DNA of 64,000 bases, from positions 1 to 64,000 of the forward strand of contig CAVUBM010000098.1 in NCBI GenBank assembly GCA_963739645.1, read 5' to 3'. The notes beneath the pieces were generated by a model. The model had not been told where the DNA came from, made no database searches, and worked only from the letters and a program-made list of their open reading frames with translations. How positions within the stretch are numbered: position 1 is the stretch's first letter; each line of letters opens with the position of its first letter. This stretch comes from JASHPR01 sp963739645 (GTDB lineage Bacteria; Actinomycetota; Actinomycetes; Streptosporangiales; Streptosporangiaceae). Positions 33,020 to 41,897 of this stretch are shown here, piece after piece. Position numbers and translations under genes: made by a program.

Positions 33020-33991
33020 ATGACCGGAATCGAAGCTTCGACCTCTCCCCCTGCCTTGCCGCGCTGGTTCGGACCTAGAGCCAGCGCAGATGACCCGGCC
33101 GTCTCGGCCCTGATCGCCCGCGTCGCGCGCGGGGCCGGATGGGCAGACATCGGCGGTGGGTTCAACCTCAACCTGCGGATAGACGCTGAGCCGCCGGTTG
33201 TCCTCCGGGTTCACAGGCCCTGGGTCCGCCGCGGCCGAGTCGCGGGACTGCGGCGCCTGCGGGAACGGCTCCAGCGGACGCAAGTCCGCGTCGCTCGGCC
33301 GATTCGGATTTCCGGCTGCGACCTCCTGAGGGTCGCTGATCGTTGGGCTGAGATTGAGGAGTTCATCGGTCACGTCCGGCCACGGGCGGACGAGGACTCC
33401 TACGTCCGCCTATTCGAGGAGCTCGGACGCGTTCACACTGCGCTCAAAGCAGTCTGGGAGCCCAGTCCGCCCGAACCCCTCGACGACCACAGAACCTTCG
33501 GCCAACTGCGTTACTCGGTCGGCTTCACACGCCGCAGGCTCGGACCCCGCAGCGAGCCGGTCGTGCGTCGGATGCGCCAACTGACTGGCGAGCTCTCCCA
33601 GCTCCGGAAGGAGGTCGAACTGCCATGCACTCCGATTCATGGGGACTACAAATTGGGCAACGCGGTGGAACTGTCAGACGGCTCATGGGCCACCTTGGAC
33701 CTGGATTTCGCGAGGGTCAGGGAGCGGCTGTACGACATCGCGGGCAGCCTGAACGACGTCGCACAGGACGGCGCATTGCTCGAGCCGCGACGACTGCTCG
33801 ACGCCTACGAAAGCACGGCTCCGGAACCGCTGACCGGCGACGAGCACCGATGGCTCCCCGGGGCTCTGGCCCTTATACCCCTGCACTGGGCTGCCACCGC
33901 AGGGCTCGTGGGCGACGGCATCCGCGAGGCCGAAGGCGCGATGACCGCCGCCGAGGCCTGGTGGTCGCGCCGGGCTGAACTCTGGTCGTAG
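33020..33991 (+). CDS. Phosphotransferase (APH-like) family protein
   Basis: A 323-residue kinase-like protein starting MTGIEASTSPPALPRWFGPR. The catalytic loop is TPIHGDYKLGNAVELSDGSW and the metal motif is TLDLDFARVRERLYDIA. The N-terminal lobe contains VVLRVHRPWVRRGRV. Similar proteins phosphorylate antibiotics, sugars or homoserine-like substrates; none can be chosen here. It is the only complete gene between the arms of the inverted duplication. A longer frame from 32939 reads through fragment sequence, so I prefer the internal ATG. Confidence 0.8.
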   Translation: MTGIEASTSPPALPRWFGPRASADDPAVSALIARVARGAGWADIGGGFNLNLRIDAEPPVVLRVHRPWVRRGRVAGLRRLRERLQRTQVRVARPIRISGCDLLRVADRWAEIEEFIGHVRPRADEDSYVRLFEELGRVHTALKAVWEPSPPEPLDDHRTFGQLRYSVGFTRRRLGPRSEPVVRRMRQLTGELSQLRKEVELPCTPIHGDYKLGNAVELSDGSWATLDLDFARVRERLYDIAGSLNDVAQDGALLEPRRLLDAYESTAPEPLTGDEHRWLPGALALIPLHWAATAGLVGDGIREAEGAMTAAEAWWSRRAELWS

Positions 33992-34090
33992 TCCGGCGGC
34001 CGCGCTAGGGGGACTGGAGTTCTGAGGCTACAGAACCGCACGGTATCGCTCCGAGTTGAACTGCCCCAGATCGCCGGGTCTGCGCCATTC

Positions 34091-34167
34091 GCGCCGAGGC
34101 AAACGATGCCTGGCACGGCACTAGATGTGACCGCGAGCTTGTTGCTGGCCGACGGTTGCGAGTGCAA
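34091..34167 (+). repeat. 77-bp direct repeat, left copy
   Basis: Identical to 35848-35924 (begins GCGCCGAGGCAAACGATGCC, ends GGTTGCGAGTGCAA). It lies on the left side of the broken amidase gene. The bases that follow (CCTGAGTTGGGCCA) reappear inverted just before the right copy. Confidence 0.85.
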
Positions 34168-34271
34168 CCTGAGTTGGGCCACGTTTTGGCCTTACTTGAT
34201 TCTGCAGGGCGCTGACCTGCAGGTTCGCTTGCCGCGATCGCTGAAGTTGCGCACTAATCCGAGAGGTCCGG

Positions 34272-35617
34272 TCAGGAGCCCGGCGGTGGCTGGAATCCCC
34301 CGGTAACCGCGGCAATTGCCTCGGCGATGGCCAGGAGCCGCTCGTCGGCCCAGCGCGGGCCCATCAGCTGGAGCGCCAAACGGAACGCCGTTGCCGTCGA
34401 TACCGGCCGGGATGATCACCATGGGGCAACCGCTGACCTGCGACAGCTCGAGGGCGAGAAAGGCCTGCATCTGCGGGCTGCTCGTCGGCGGGCTCGTCGT
34501 CCGCGCGCCAGGCGCACATCGGCATGGCCGGGGCAAGGAACACGTCGCAGCCCGCGAAGAACCGGTCCCAGCTGGCGATGAACTCGGTCCCGGCGGTCCA
34601 GGCGGCCAGGTATTCCCACAGCGAACGCGAGCCCGGCTCATCCGATCCGGGCGCGGGGGCGGCGCGAAGTCAAGCATGGCGAGGAGCTCCTCAACGAGTT
34701 GCCCGTACCTGGCCAGCGCCGGGTCCGGCAGCCGGTCCTCGACGACCGCGCCCAGCTCGCCCAGTTCCGCGGCCAGGCGTCGGTCCCGGCCCGGATCTCC
34801 GCGTCCACCAAGGGCGGGAAAGCCAGGCGAGTAGGCCACTCGCAGCCCGTTCAGCTCCGCTGGCCCGGCTCGCGCCAGGGCACCGGCGGGACTTCGGGTC
34901 GAGGCCGTCGGGCCCGCCGATCACCTCCAGCGCCAGCCGCAGGTCGCCCACCGAGCGGGCCATCGGCCCGGCCGTGATCAGCACTCGGAACTGGCGGATC
35001 GGGTCGATGTACAACATGCCGGTCACCGACACCCGGTGCTCCGTCGGGCGCATCCCGAACACCCCGCAAAAAGCCGCCGGGCACTGGATCGACCCGCTGG
35101 TGTCCCCGGCGATGTCCAACGGGGTCAGGCCAGCGGCCACCGCCACCGCCGGGCCCGTCGACGAGCCCCCGGCCGTCCGGTCCACATTCCAGGGATTCAG
35201 CGTCGGCGGGAAGACGCTGTCCTCGCCCCACAGGCACGGCCCGTTCGACTTGCCCACCACGATCGCCCCGGCCGCCTTCAGCCGGGCCACCACGGTGGCG
35301 TCAGCAGCGGGAACGTGTTCCGCGAAAGGCCGATAGCCGCCGAACGCGGAGCGCATCCCCGCCGTGGCGTGCACGTCTTCCACGGTGACCCCAACCCCGT
35401 GCAGCGGACCCCACACCTGGCCACGGGCCAGCGCCTGGTCGGCCTCGGCGGCCCGCCGCTGCGCCCCGTCCGCGTCCAGCGTGACCACCGAACGGAGCCG
35501 GGCGTCGCGCCGCTGGATCCGGTCGAGCTGATCTGCGAGGACTTCGGCCGCTGAGACGTCGCGCCGCCGAATCGCCTCGGCGACCTGATGGGCGCTGGCC
35601 CAGCCCAGCTCGGTCAT
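34272..35617 (-). pseudogene. Amidase-signature enzyme (several frameshifts)
   Basis: The first 250 or so residues from ATG 35615-35617 (ribosome site GGGAGGG) read cleanly: MTELGWASAHQVAEAIRRRD, Lys in VVGKSNGP, TAGGSSTGPAVAVAAGLTPL with the catalytic Ser pair, and DIAGDTSGSIQCPAAFCGVF. After about 34880 the frame changes at least three times, yet AYSPGFPAL, AELGELGAVVEDRLPDPALA, LSQVSGCPMVIIPAGIDGNG and LQLMGPRWADERLLAIAEAI can still be followed to a stop at 34272. It hydrolyses amides by a Ser-cisSer-Lys triad if intact. Direct repeats of 77 bp flank it. Confidence 0.8.
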
Positions 35618-35847
35618 CGGCCCTCCCGCTAGAGTCCCGCCGCCTGCAGACGACCGCACGAACAGGCTACTGGCCAGCAGCGCGCCGACCAGGACGGCGA
35701 TGCCGACCAAGGTGGCGGCGCGGTAGCCGACGGCTGGTCCATCCAGAAACTCGTCCGCACCGCCCCTTCGGGCCGACCTTCATCAAGCCCTCGAAACGAT
35801 CACGCGCGCCACCTGACTTGCGCACTAATCTGGCCCAACTCAGGTCC

Positions 35848-35924
35848 GCGCCGAGGCAAACGATGCCTGGCACGGCACTAGATGTGACCGCGAGCTTGTT
35901 GCTGGCCGACGGTTGCGAGTGCAA
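35848..35924 (+). repeat. 77-bp direct repeat, right copy
   Basis: Exact copy of 34091-34167. It ends 29 bases before the right arm of the inverted arsR-SRPBCC duplication. Confidence 0.85.
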
Positions 35925-35961
35925 GGTCACGCGGTCATGGGCGAACCGGTGGCCTTGACAC

Positions 35962-36330
35962 ATGTCGATATCGGAATATGTTGGAACCGTGCCCCGCGCT
36001 TCCACGACGTCGGATGTCTTCAACGCCATTGCCGAGACTGACCGTCGCGAGATCCTGGACGTGCTGATCACAGGCGAGAAGGCGGTCGGGGAAATCGTGG
36101 ATGACCTGTCGATGTCCCAGCCCCAGGTTTCAAAACACCTGCGGGTGCTCAGTGAGGTGGGACTCGTCAGGTGCCGGGCGGACGGGCGTCGCCGGCTGTA
36201 CCGCCTGGAACCCGCGCACCTTCGGCCGTTTCACGAGTGGCTGGCCAAGTACGAGCAGGCGTGGAACGACCGACTGGATCGGGTGGATGACTACCTCAAA
36301 GAGCTACAACAACAAGGAGAGCGGCAGTGA
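35962..36330 (+). CDS. ArsR-family transcriptional regulator, right copy (intact)
   Basis: A 122-residue winged-helix repressor: DVFNAIAETDRREILDVLIT, recognition helix region SMSQPQVSKHLRVLSEVGLV, then wing RCRADGRRRLYRLE. No Cys metal-site pattern is seen, so it is probably not a classic metal sensor. It overlaps the SRPBCC gene by 4 bp; such ArsR-SRPBCC pairs are common in actinomycetes. The ATG lies inside the conserved edge of the duplication, so the promoter is only partly shared between copies. Confidence 0.9.
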   Translation: MSISEYVGTVPRASTTSDVFNAIAETDRREILDVLITGEKAVGEIVDDLSMSQPQVSKHLRVLSEVGLVRCRADGRRRLYRLEPAHLRPFHEWLAKYEQAWNDRLDRVDDYLKELQQQGERQ

Positions 36331-36827
36331 CACCTAATCGGCATGGGTCGGCAGTCACCGAATTCCCGAACGATCTCGAGATTGTCCTCACCCGTGAGTT
36401 CGACGCTCCAATCGCACTCGTCTTCGACGTATTGACGAAGCCGGAGCATGTGCGCAAATGGTTCGCTCCATTTGCGTGTGAGGTGACGGTTTGCTCGATC
36501 GACCTGCGCGTCGGAGGGAACTACCACATCGTCTTCGTGACCGAGGACGGAACCGAGTGCTCATTTCGGGGAACCTACCTGGAGGTCGAGGCGCCGACCC
36601 GGACCGTCGAGACGTGGCTGTTCGAAGGGTGGCCAGATGCGCACGCCGTCGAGTCGATCGATCTGCACGAGACCGACGGAGTGACGAAGCTGACGAACAA
36701 ACTGGCGTTCCGCGACAAGGCTGGCCGTGACCACATGACCAAGTCCGATGGCACCGAAGACAGCTTCGACAAAATGGAAGATCTCTTGAGGTCACTGCTC
36801 GATCCAAAGGGAACGGTCTCTGGGTAA
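36327..36827 (+). CDS. SRPBCC (AHSA1-like) protein, right copy
   Basis: A 166-residue partner of the arsR before it. EIVLTREFDAPIALVFDVLT, KPEHVRKWFAPFACEVTV and FRGTYLEVEAPTRTVETWLF follow the AHSA1 pattern. It differs from the left copy by five substitutions (for example Arg for Ser in EHVRKW). Ligand and role unknown. Confidence 0.9.
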   Translation: MTPNRHGSAVTEFPNDLEIVLTREFDAPIALVFDVLTKPEHVRKWFAPFACEVTVCSIDLRVGGNYHIVFVTEDGTECSFRGTYLEVEAPTRTVETWLFEGWPDAHAVESIDLHETDGVTKLTNKLAFRDKAGRDHMTKSDGTEDSFDKMEDLLRSLLDPKGTVSG

Positions 36828-36926
36828 TTGCGGCTCGAGCCAGACTTCAATCCCCGGTCCACGTAGGTGGGCCATCGGCTGGTCGAGTCCTCCGCCGATG
36901 AGGAGCATGCGTAGTCGGTGGTGGGT

Positions 36927-37067
36927 TTAGCCCATGCGGGCGCCGTCGGTGTGGATGGTCGAGCCCGGAGCGACCACCTCGCGCGCGACCACCTCGATCG
37001 TGCGCCCGTCGTCGGGCGCCGCGTGGTCGAGTGGCAGCTCCACCACGTGGTCGGTCAGGACGAAGCC
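36927..37067 (-). pseudogene. Proline iminopeptidase-type alpha/beta hydrolase, N-terminal fragment
   Basis: GFVLTDHVVELPLDHAAPDD then GRTIEVVAREVVAPGS is the usual start of prolyl aminopeptidase-like hydrolases. The frame stops after 46 residues, close to the end of the inverted duplication, so the gene was probably cut by that rearrangement. Confidence 0.5.
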
Positions 37068-37270
37068 GGGATCCGCGTGGTGGGCACGGACCGAGTCTGG
37101 CCCAGCCAGCAACCAGACCACGGCAACCGAGCGGCGACCGAGTCCGTAGACACCCCGACGCTGCCCGGCAGAGAATCGACCGGAGTTGTCGTATCCGAGC
37201 CGCGTTGTTCGTAGCAATGGTGAGAGGCCGCGCATGAGGGCGCTGTCACGACCACAGGAGATGCCGACCG

Positions 37271-38095
37271 ATGCCGCACCCACAGGCCAAGGTCCACCGC
37301 ATGTTCGAGCTCGCCGAGCCGATCGCCACTGTCACCTTCTCCGAGGTGCCGAACGAGGCGTTCCTGGCCCTCGGCATGCGCAACTACTGGGACGGATACT
37401 TCGCGGGCCGGGCCGCGCCGTTGGGGCTGGCACCGGCCGAGGTGGTGCACGCGGTCTTCTACAACTTCGCCGACGGTGAGGTGGCGCGCCACATCCCGTG
37501 GGTCTGGGGGAAGACCACCCCGGAGGAGGCGATCGCCGTGCGCGAGCGGGGCAGCGCTGCCGCGCTGCGGCAGATGATCGGGGAGCTCGCCGACTCCCCC
37601 GGTCTGATGCGGGTCGCCGACCTCGCCACCCGAGCAGCGGTCAGCGCGCCGACCGAGGGCCGAGCGCTGTACGCCGGGCTCCAGGCGCTCGACGTGCCCG
37701 AGGAGCCGGTGGCCAGGCTCTGGCACGCGGCGACGCTGCTGCGGGAGCACCGCGGGGACGGCCACAACGCCGCCCTCGTCGCCCACGGCATCGGCGGCAC
37801 CGAGGCCCACGTCCTCCTCGCTCTCTCCCTCGGAATGAGGGCGGAGGAGTTCGGCCGGATCCACCACCTGCCCAGGGCACAGCTGGCCGCTGTCGTCGAC
37901 GGGCTGCGAGGCCGCGGCCTCGTGGACGCCGCCGGCGGGTTCACCGATGCCGGCCGGGAGACCAAGGAGCGGATCGAGGCCCTCACCGACGAGCTGGCAG
38001 CGCCGGCGTACGACGTGCTCAGCGCGGACGAGCTTGACGAGTTGGTCGCGGGGCTCGAGCCGATCGCCGCCGCGGTATCGGCCGTCGACGACTGA
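37271..38095 (+). CDS. SCO6745-family protein
   Basis: A 274-residue protein matching the actinobacterial SCO6745 family: MFELAEPIATVTFSEVPNEA, MRNYWDGYFAGRAAPLG, and VVHAVFYNFADGEVARHIP. The C-terminal third looks like a winged helix (LPRAQLAAVVDGLRGRGLVD, GGFTDAGRETKERIEAL). The family has no established biochemical role; a MarR-like regulatory part fused to a helical domain is suggested by the sequence. ATG after ACCACAGGAGATGCCGACCG. Confidence 0.8.
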   Translation: MPHPQAKVHRMFELAEPIATVTFSEVPNEAFLALGMRNYWDGYFAGRAAPLGLAPAEVVHAVFYNFADGEVARHIPWVWGKTTPEEAIAVRERGSAAALRQMIGELADSPGLMRVADLATRAAVSAPTEGRALYAGLQALDVPEEPVARLWHAATLLREHRGDGHNAALVAHGIGGTEAHVLLALSLGMRAEEFGRIHHLPRAQLAAVVDGLRGRGLVDAAGGFTDAGRETKERIEALTDELAAPAYDVLSADELDELVAGLEPIAAAVSAVDD

Positions 38096-38104
38096 GCGGG
38101 CGCA

Positions 38105-38285
38105 TCAGGCGACGGCCACGACCCCCAGCTCGGCCACCGAGGTGAGCAGGTCGTTGCGCGGGATCACCCGCACGGTGTGAAGCCGAAGGCGCCGCCGCGG
38201 TCGAGGACGATGGGCCCGTCGAAACGGTAGCGCCCGCCGTCGTAGCTCTCGGCCAGGTCGAGATCCTGCACGGGACGCTGGGGTG
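38105..38285 (-). pseudogene. Alpha-glucan phosphorylase-type C-terminal fragment
   Basis: On the minus strand VQDLDLAESYDGGRYRFDGP, IVLDRGGAFGFT and, after a one-base frame change, TVRVIPRNDLLTSVAELGVV before a stop. This looks like the C-terminus of glycogen/maltodextrin phosphorylases of the short bacterial type. Nothing upstream continues it. Confidence 0.4.
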
Positions 38286-38439
38286 CTAGCTACGCTCTGG
38301 CCGGTGCCTCTGCGGAACGTCAGATCGGCCCAAGGTGATGAAATCGTGCGCAAGCGACAAGCACCCCGCGCCGCGACACGTTACCCGGCCACATGCGCGG
38401 TGCGGGGACGGCGGCGGTGATAGCCAGGAAGGCAGTGTC

Positions 38440-39186
38440 ATGTCCAGCGCGCAGTTTTATGACACCATCGGAGCCACCTACACCGCGACGCGGCGCACCG
38501 AGCCACGGATCGCCGCGCAGGTCTGGGCTGCGCTCGGCGATGCACGGACCGTGCTGAATGTCGGGGCGGGCACCGGCTCCTACGAGCCCTCCGACCGCGA
38601 CGTCACCGCGGTGGAACCGTCGGCGGTCATGCGCGCGCAGCGCCCCGCAGACGCAGCGCCGTGCCTGGCTGCCACCGCGGAGAGCCTTCCGTTCGAGGAC
38701 CAGTCCTTCGACGCCGCGATGGCTTTTGCCACCGTCCATCACTGGCAGGACCCGATCGCGGGCCTGCGCGAGATGCGGCGCGTGGCTCGGCGCGTGGTGG
38801 TGTTCACGCACGACACCAGTGACACCGGATGGCGTCGCCGGTTCTGGCTTACTCGCGACTACCTGCCTGAGGTCGCTGACCTCCTCGTAGGGCGGCCGTC
38901 GCTGACCGAGCTGGCCCGCGCGATCGGAGCCCGGATGGAGTCGGTGCTCATTCCGTGGGACTGCGCGGACGGCTTCTTCGAGGCCTACTGGCGCCGGCCC
39001 GAGGCGTACCTGGACGATCGTGTCCGTCGCGGAATATCGGTGTGGGCCAGAGTCGGGCCGGACGCCGAGCAGAGGGCAGTGCGCAGCCTTCGCGATGACC
39101 TGGCATCTGGTCGGTGGGCCGAACGCAACCGCGACCTCGTCGCTCTCGAGGCGGCAGAGCTTGGCCTTCGCCTGCTTATCGCTTGA
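38440..39186 (+). CDS. SAM-dependent methyltransferase (class I)
   Basis: A 248-residue protein from ATG 38440 (ribosome site AGGAAGG). The SAM-binding motif I is VLNVGAGTGSYEP. Motif II region is DVTAVEPSAVMRAQRP and the post-motif is FDAAMAFATVHHWQDPIAGL. The rest is the variable substrate part. The substrate is unknown. It stands between gene fragments. Confidence 0.85.
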   Translation: MSSAQFYDTIGATYTATRRTEPRIAAQVWAALGDARTVLNVGAGTGSYEPSDRDVTAVEPSAVMRAQRPADAAPCLAATAESLPFEDQSFDAAMAFATVHHWQDPIAGLREMRRVARRVVVFTHDTSDTGWRRRFWLTRDYLPEVADLLVGRPSLTELARAIGARMESVLIPWDCADGFFEAYWRRPEAYLDDRVRRGISVWARVGPDAEQRAVRSLRDDLASGRWAERNRDLVALEAAELGLRLLIA

Positions 39187-39257
39187 ACCCGCGGGACACG
39201 GTCGCGATGAACCCGCCGTGCTGGTCGATGACTCGTGGGCCGGGTGTCCTGGCTGGC

Positions 39258-39731
39258 TCATTTTGAGTGCGCAGGTTGAACTGCCGTGGTTACGGCCGAT
39301 GGCCGGGGCGTCAGGTCGTTGGCCTGGGCTTTGATGAAGGCGGCGATCCGGTCGTTCAGCTCGTCGATGCGGTTGAAGCCGCCGTGGCTGCCGGGGACGA
39401 TAGCGACTTCCGCGTGCGGCATGAGGATTCCGCGGGCGCGGGCCTCTGCCGGGGTGAGCAGGGCGCTGCGCGTCCCGGTGATCAGCAGGACCGGCACGTC
39501 GATGGCGCGGAGTTCGTCGTCGGTGAGGACGCCGGGGAACTTGGGCTCGGCATGGTAGCCGCGGATGGCTGCCCACATGAGCGTCATGAGCTCCGGCTGC
39601 AGCATGGCCGGGCTGTCCAGCCACCGGCCGAAGCGGCGGCGCAGCGGCATCGGGGTCATGGCGGCCAGGCCGCTGATGGAGAGCCACCACCAGAACCGGG
39701 CGTCGAGCTTGGACCAGCCTGACGCAGCGGT
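39258..39731 (-). pseudogene. Alpha/beta hydrolase, C-terminal fragment
   Basis: SGWSKLDARFWWWLSISGLA, LMWAAIRGYHAEPKFPGVLT, DVPVLLITGTRSALLTPAEA (acid loop) and VAIVPGSHGGFNRIDELNDR (catalytic His) give the second half of an alpha/beta hydrolase. The first half, with the Ser, is missing; the frame meets a stop where the neighbouring methyltransferase ends. Confidence 0.6.
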
Positions 39732-40685
39732 TTAGCGGCAGATGAATACGCCCATGTGGGTGGTGGCTCGGAAACTGCCCTGGGCCTGGATGACCTGTTC
39801 GACGTTCACGGCGATGTCGTCGAGTACCGCGTCGAAGTCGAGCGGCCCGCCGATCCAGGCGAGGGTGGGTTCGCGGATGCTGGCGACGTAGGCGATGACC
39901 GGCTGCGCGGCGGGGATCGAGAGCGACACGTCAAAGGTGCGCAGGGTAACGCTGGAGAATTCCCGGCTCAGTATGGCCGTACCGGTCTGCGTGGTGAAGC
40001 TGTCGGCAGGCATCGCCCGGACTGGGCGGTCAAGCTGGCTGGAGATCGCCGCGTCGAGCAGCTCATGGATCTCAGCCAGGTGGACGGAGCTGTTCGTGGA
40101 CGCCAGCACGGTTCCGTCCCGTTTGGTGATCCGGCGCAGTTCCCGGATCGCGGCCGGGGTATCGGGCACGTGGTAGAGCATGTGCATGGCCATGGCCACA
40201 TCGACGCTCTCGTCGGGCAGCGGGAGACGTTGCGCGTCGGCCTGGACCAGCGACAGGCGGCCGGACTGGCGCAGGTCCTCCAGTGAGCGCAGCATCCCGG
40301 CGGACAGGTCAAGGCCGATGGCGTGACGGCACCGGCCTTGCGGCACGATCTGGCGGAGATCAAACCCGTTGCCGCAGCCCACATCAGCCACGATCTGCGT
40401 CCCGTCCCACGGGATCAGCGAGGTGCGCCACCGCGGGTCGGACGCTGTCTCGGCATACGCATAGATGGCCATGCGGGAACGGATGTGCCGGTCGTCGGCG
40501 TACGCGGAACCGGTCAGCATCCGCCGTCCGGTCACAGGGTCGTCGTCAGACACGGCAACCAGCGAATCACACCAGGCAGCGTAGTTGGCCCGCCACCGTC
40601 CCCGAGTGCCCGCGAGCGACCGAGTAACCAAGGGAGTAACAATCGCTGCGCCGATGGGCACTGTGTGCATGGGTGGCTCTGGCAC
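39732..40685 (-). CDS. SAM-dependent methyltransferase
   Basis: A 317-residue class I methyltransferase: IVADVGCGNGFDLRQIVPQG (motif I), HAIGLDLSAGMLRSLEDLR, LVQADAQRLPLPDESVDVAM and MHMLYHVPDTPAAIRELRRI follow the UbiE/Methyltransf_11 pattern. N-terminal residues about 1-80 are outside the core fold. The substrate cannot be inferred. It is divergent from the ASCH gene; the starts are about 20 bp apart. Confidence 0.88.
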   Translation of the reverse strand: MPEPPMHTVPIGAAIVTPLVTRSLAGTRGRWRANYAAWCDSLVAVSDDDPVTGRRMLTGSAYADDRHIRSRMAIYAYAETASDPRWRTSLIPWDGTQIVADVGCGNGFDLRQIVPQGRCRHAIGLDLSAGMLRSLEDLRQSGRLSLVQADAQRLPLPDESVDVAMAMHMLYHVPDTPAAIRELRRITKRDGTVLASTNSSVHLAEIHELLDAAISSQLDRPVRAMPADSFTTQTGTAILSREFSSVTLRTFDVSLSIPAAQPVIAYVASIREPTLAWIGGPLDFDAVLDDIAVNVEQVIQAQGSFRATTHMGVFICR

Positions 40686-40706
40686 CCAGCCCGTACTCTG
40701 GGCTCC

Positions 40707-41135
40707 ATGAATCTCGATGATCTTCCCCGGGCGGAGTTCGCGTTCCCCGGGCCACTACGGGACCAGCTCGTGGCCGCGATCCTGTCTGGCACGAAGACAT
40801 CAACCTCTGCCCTGGTGCTCGGCTACGAACGTGAGAACGAGCCGCTGCCGATAGCCGGCCAGCTGTCGGCGGTAGTCGACTCCGAAGACCGGCGAGTCGC
40901 GGCGATCGAGATGACCGAAGTGCGGGTGGTCCGGCTCGCGGATGTGGACCTGCAGCATGCCCTCGATGAAGGTGAGGGTGATGAGTCAGTGGCGCAGTGG
41001 CGGGCTGGACACGAAAGATTCTGGCACAGCGCAGAGGTACGGGCGGAACTCGGCGACCCCGATTTCACCGTGAACGATGACACTCTGGTGCTGGTCCAGC
41101 GATTCCGCCTGGTGCAAACCGCCGAAGGTACGTGA
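40707..41135 (+). CDS. ASCH-domain protein
   Basis: A 142-residue protein with the ASCH fold. It opens with a gene-typical helix (FAFPGPLRDQLVAAILSGTK) and TSTSALVLGYERENEPLP. EMTEVRVVRLADVDLQHALD follows, with the closing HERFWHSA and NDDTLVLVQRFRLV. ASCH proteins relate to PUA RNA-binding folds and to N4-acetylcytidine amidohydrolases; which applies is open. Confidence 0.85.
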   Translation: MNLDDLPRAEFAFPGPLRDQLVAAILSGTKTSTSALVLGYERENEPLPIAGQLSAVVDSEDRRVAAIEMTEVRVVRLADVDLQHALDEGEGDESVAQWRAGHERFWHSAEVRAELGDPDFTVNDDTLVLVQRFRLVQTAEGT

Positions 41136-41208
41136 GCCCTGCGACGCTCGTGAGCACCGGCGGATGGCCACTGACACCCGCAGCTGCACGGGCGGCATCC
41201 GGCACCTT

Positions 41209-41628
41209 TCAGGAGGACGGGGGCGAACTCGACTCGGAGCCAGTCAGCGCGGGGCTGCTGCGGGCAGATCGTGCGGCGGACGCTTGCGCGAGTGCCTCTC
41301 CCAGGCTCGAGAAATTGGGGATGAGGCGGTCCACGCCAGTGATCGCGAATACGCGGAGGACCCTAGGGGCGGGAACGACTAGCAGCATCTCACCGCCCTC
41401 GGCCTGGGACTGCTTGTGCGCACGTACCAGGACGTGAAGCCCGGCCGAATCACAAAACTGGGCCCCGGACATGTCCACCACAAACGTGCCATGCCCTTGC
41501 GCGGATGCTTCGAGCAACGCTGTCCGCAGCCCGGTGGCGTTCGTGATATCGATCTCGTCGGGCGTGGCCACCACGGGCACCCCGCAGACCACCTCAACCG
41601 CGGACCTGTCCCCAGGCATCTGCGTCAC
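41209..41628 (-). CDS. STAS-domain anti-sigma factor antagonist
   Basis: A 139-residue protein with one STAS domain. VPVVATPDEIDITNATGLRT, GHGTFVVDMSGAQFCDSAGL (with the Ser that is phosphorylated in the family) and HVLVRAHKQSQAEGGEMLLV are visible. A Ser/Ala-rich tail follows. Such proteins release sigma factors from anti-sigma kinases; no kinase gene lies nearby. Confidence 0.88.
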   Translation of the reverse strand: MTQMPGDRSAVEVVCGVPVVATPDEIDITNATGLRTALLEASAQGHGTFVVDMSGAQFCDSAGLHVLVRAHKQSQAEGGEMLLVVPAPRVLRVFAITGVDRLIPNFSSLGEALAQASAARSARSSPALTGSESSSPPSS

Positions 41629-41850
41629 CTCCTGTGGCCGTCAGCGCGGCGGCTGCCGCGCTGAGACACGGCTGCTGCTGAAGCCCCGCTGCCTCGGGTG
41701 ACATAGCTGGAGGAGGCGGCCCGCTTTTCCGGAGCCTGAGAAGAAGTCCCTGCTAGCAATGCTTGTCATCGGTGCCACTGTCAGAAGCCGTGACCCGATC
41801 GGGGCACTGCCAGGATCAGGGAGCATGCCGTGGCCTGTCAACAGAATCAT

Positions 41851-41862
41851 GAGAAATTTCTC
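41851..41862. promoter_or_regulatory. Perfect palindrome upstream of the winged-helix gene
   Basis: GAGAAATTTCTC, a full 12-bp palindrome 35 bp before the ATG of the regulator at 41898. It is a candidate autoregulatory operator. A second dyad (CTCGCG...CGCGAG) follows at about 41860-41882. Confidence 0.4.
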
Positions 41863-41897
41863 GCGTGTTTTCTCTCGCGAGGATATGATCAGAGGGT

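Larger units (their letters stand above)
35954..36878 (+). repeat. Inverted duplication, right arm (arsR-SRPBCC)
   Basis: Reverse complement of 31013-31938, with a few percent divergence. It contains an intact arsR and SRPBCC gene. Confidence 0.9.
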
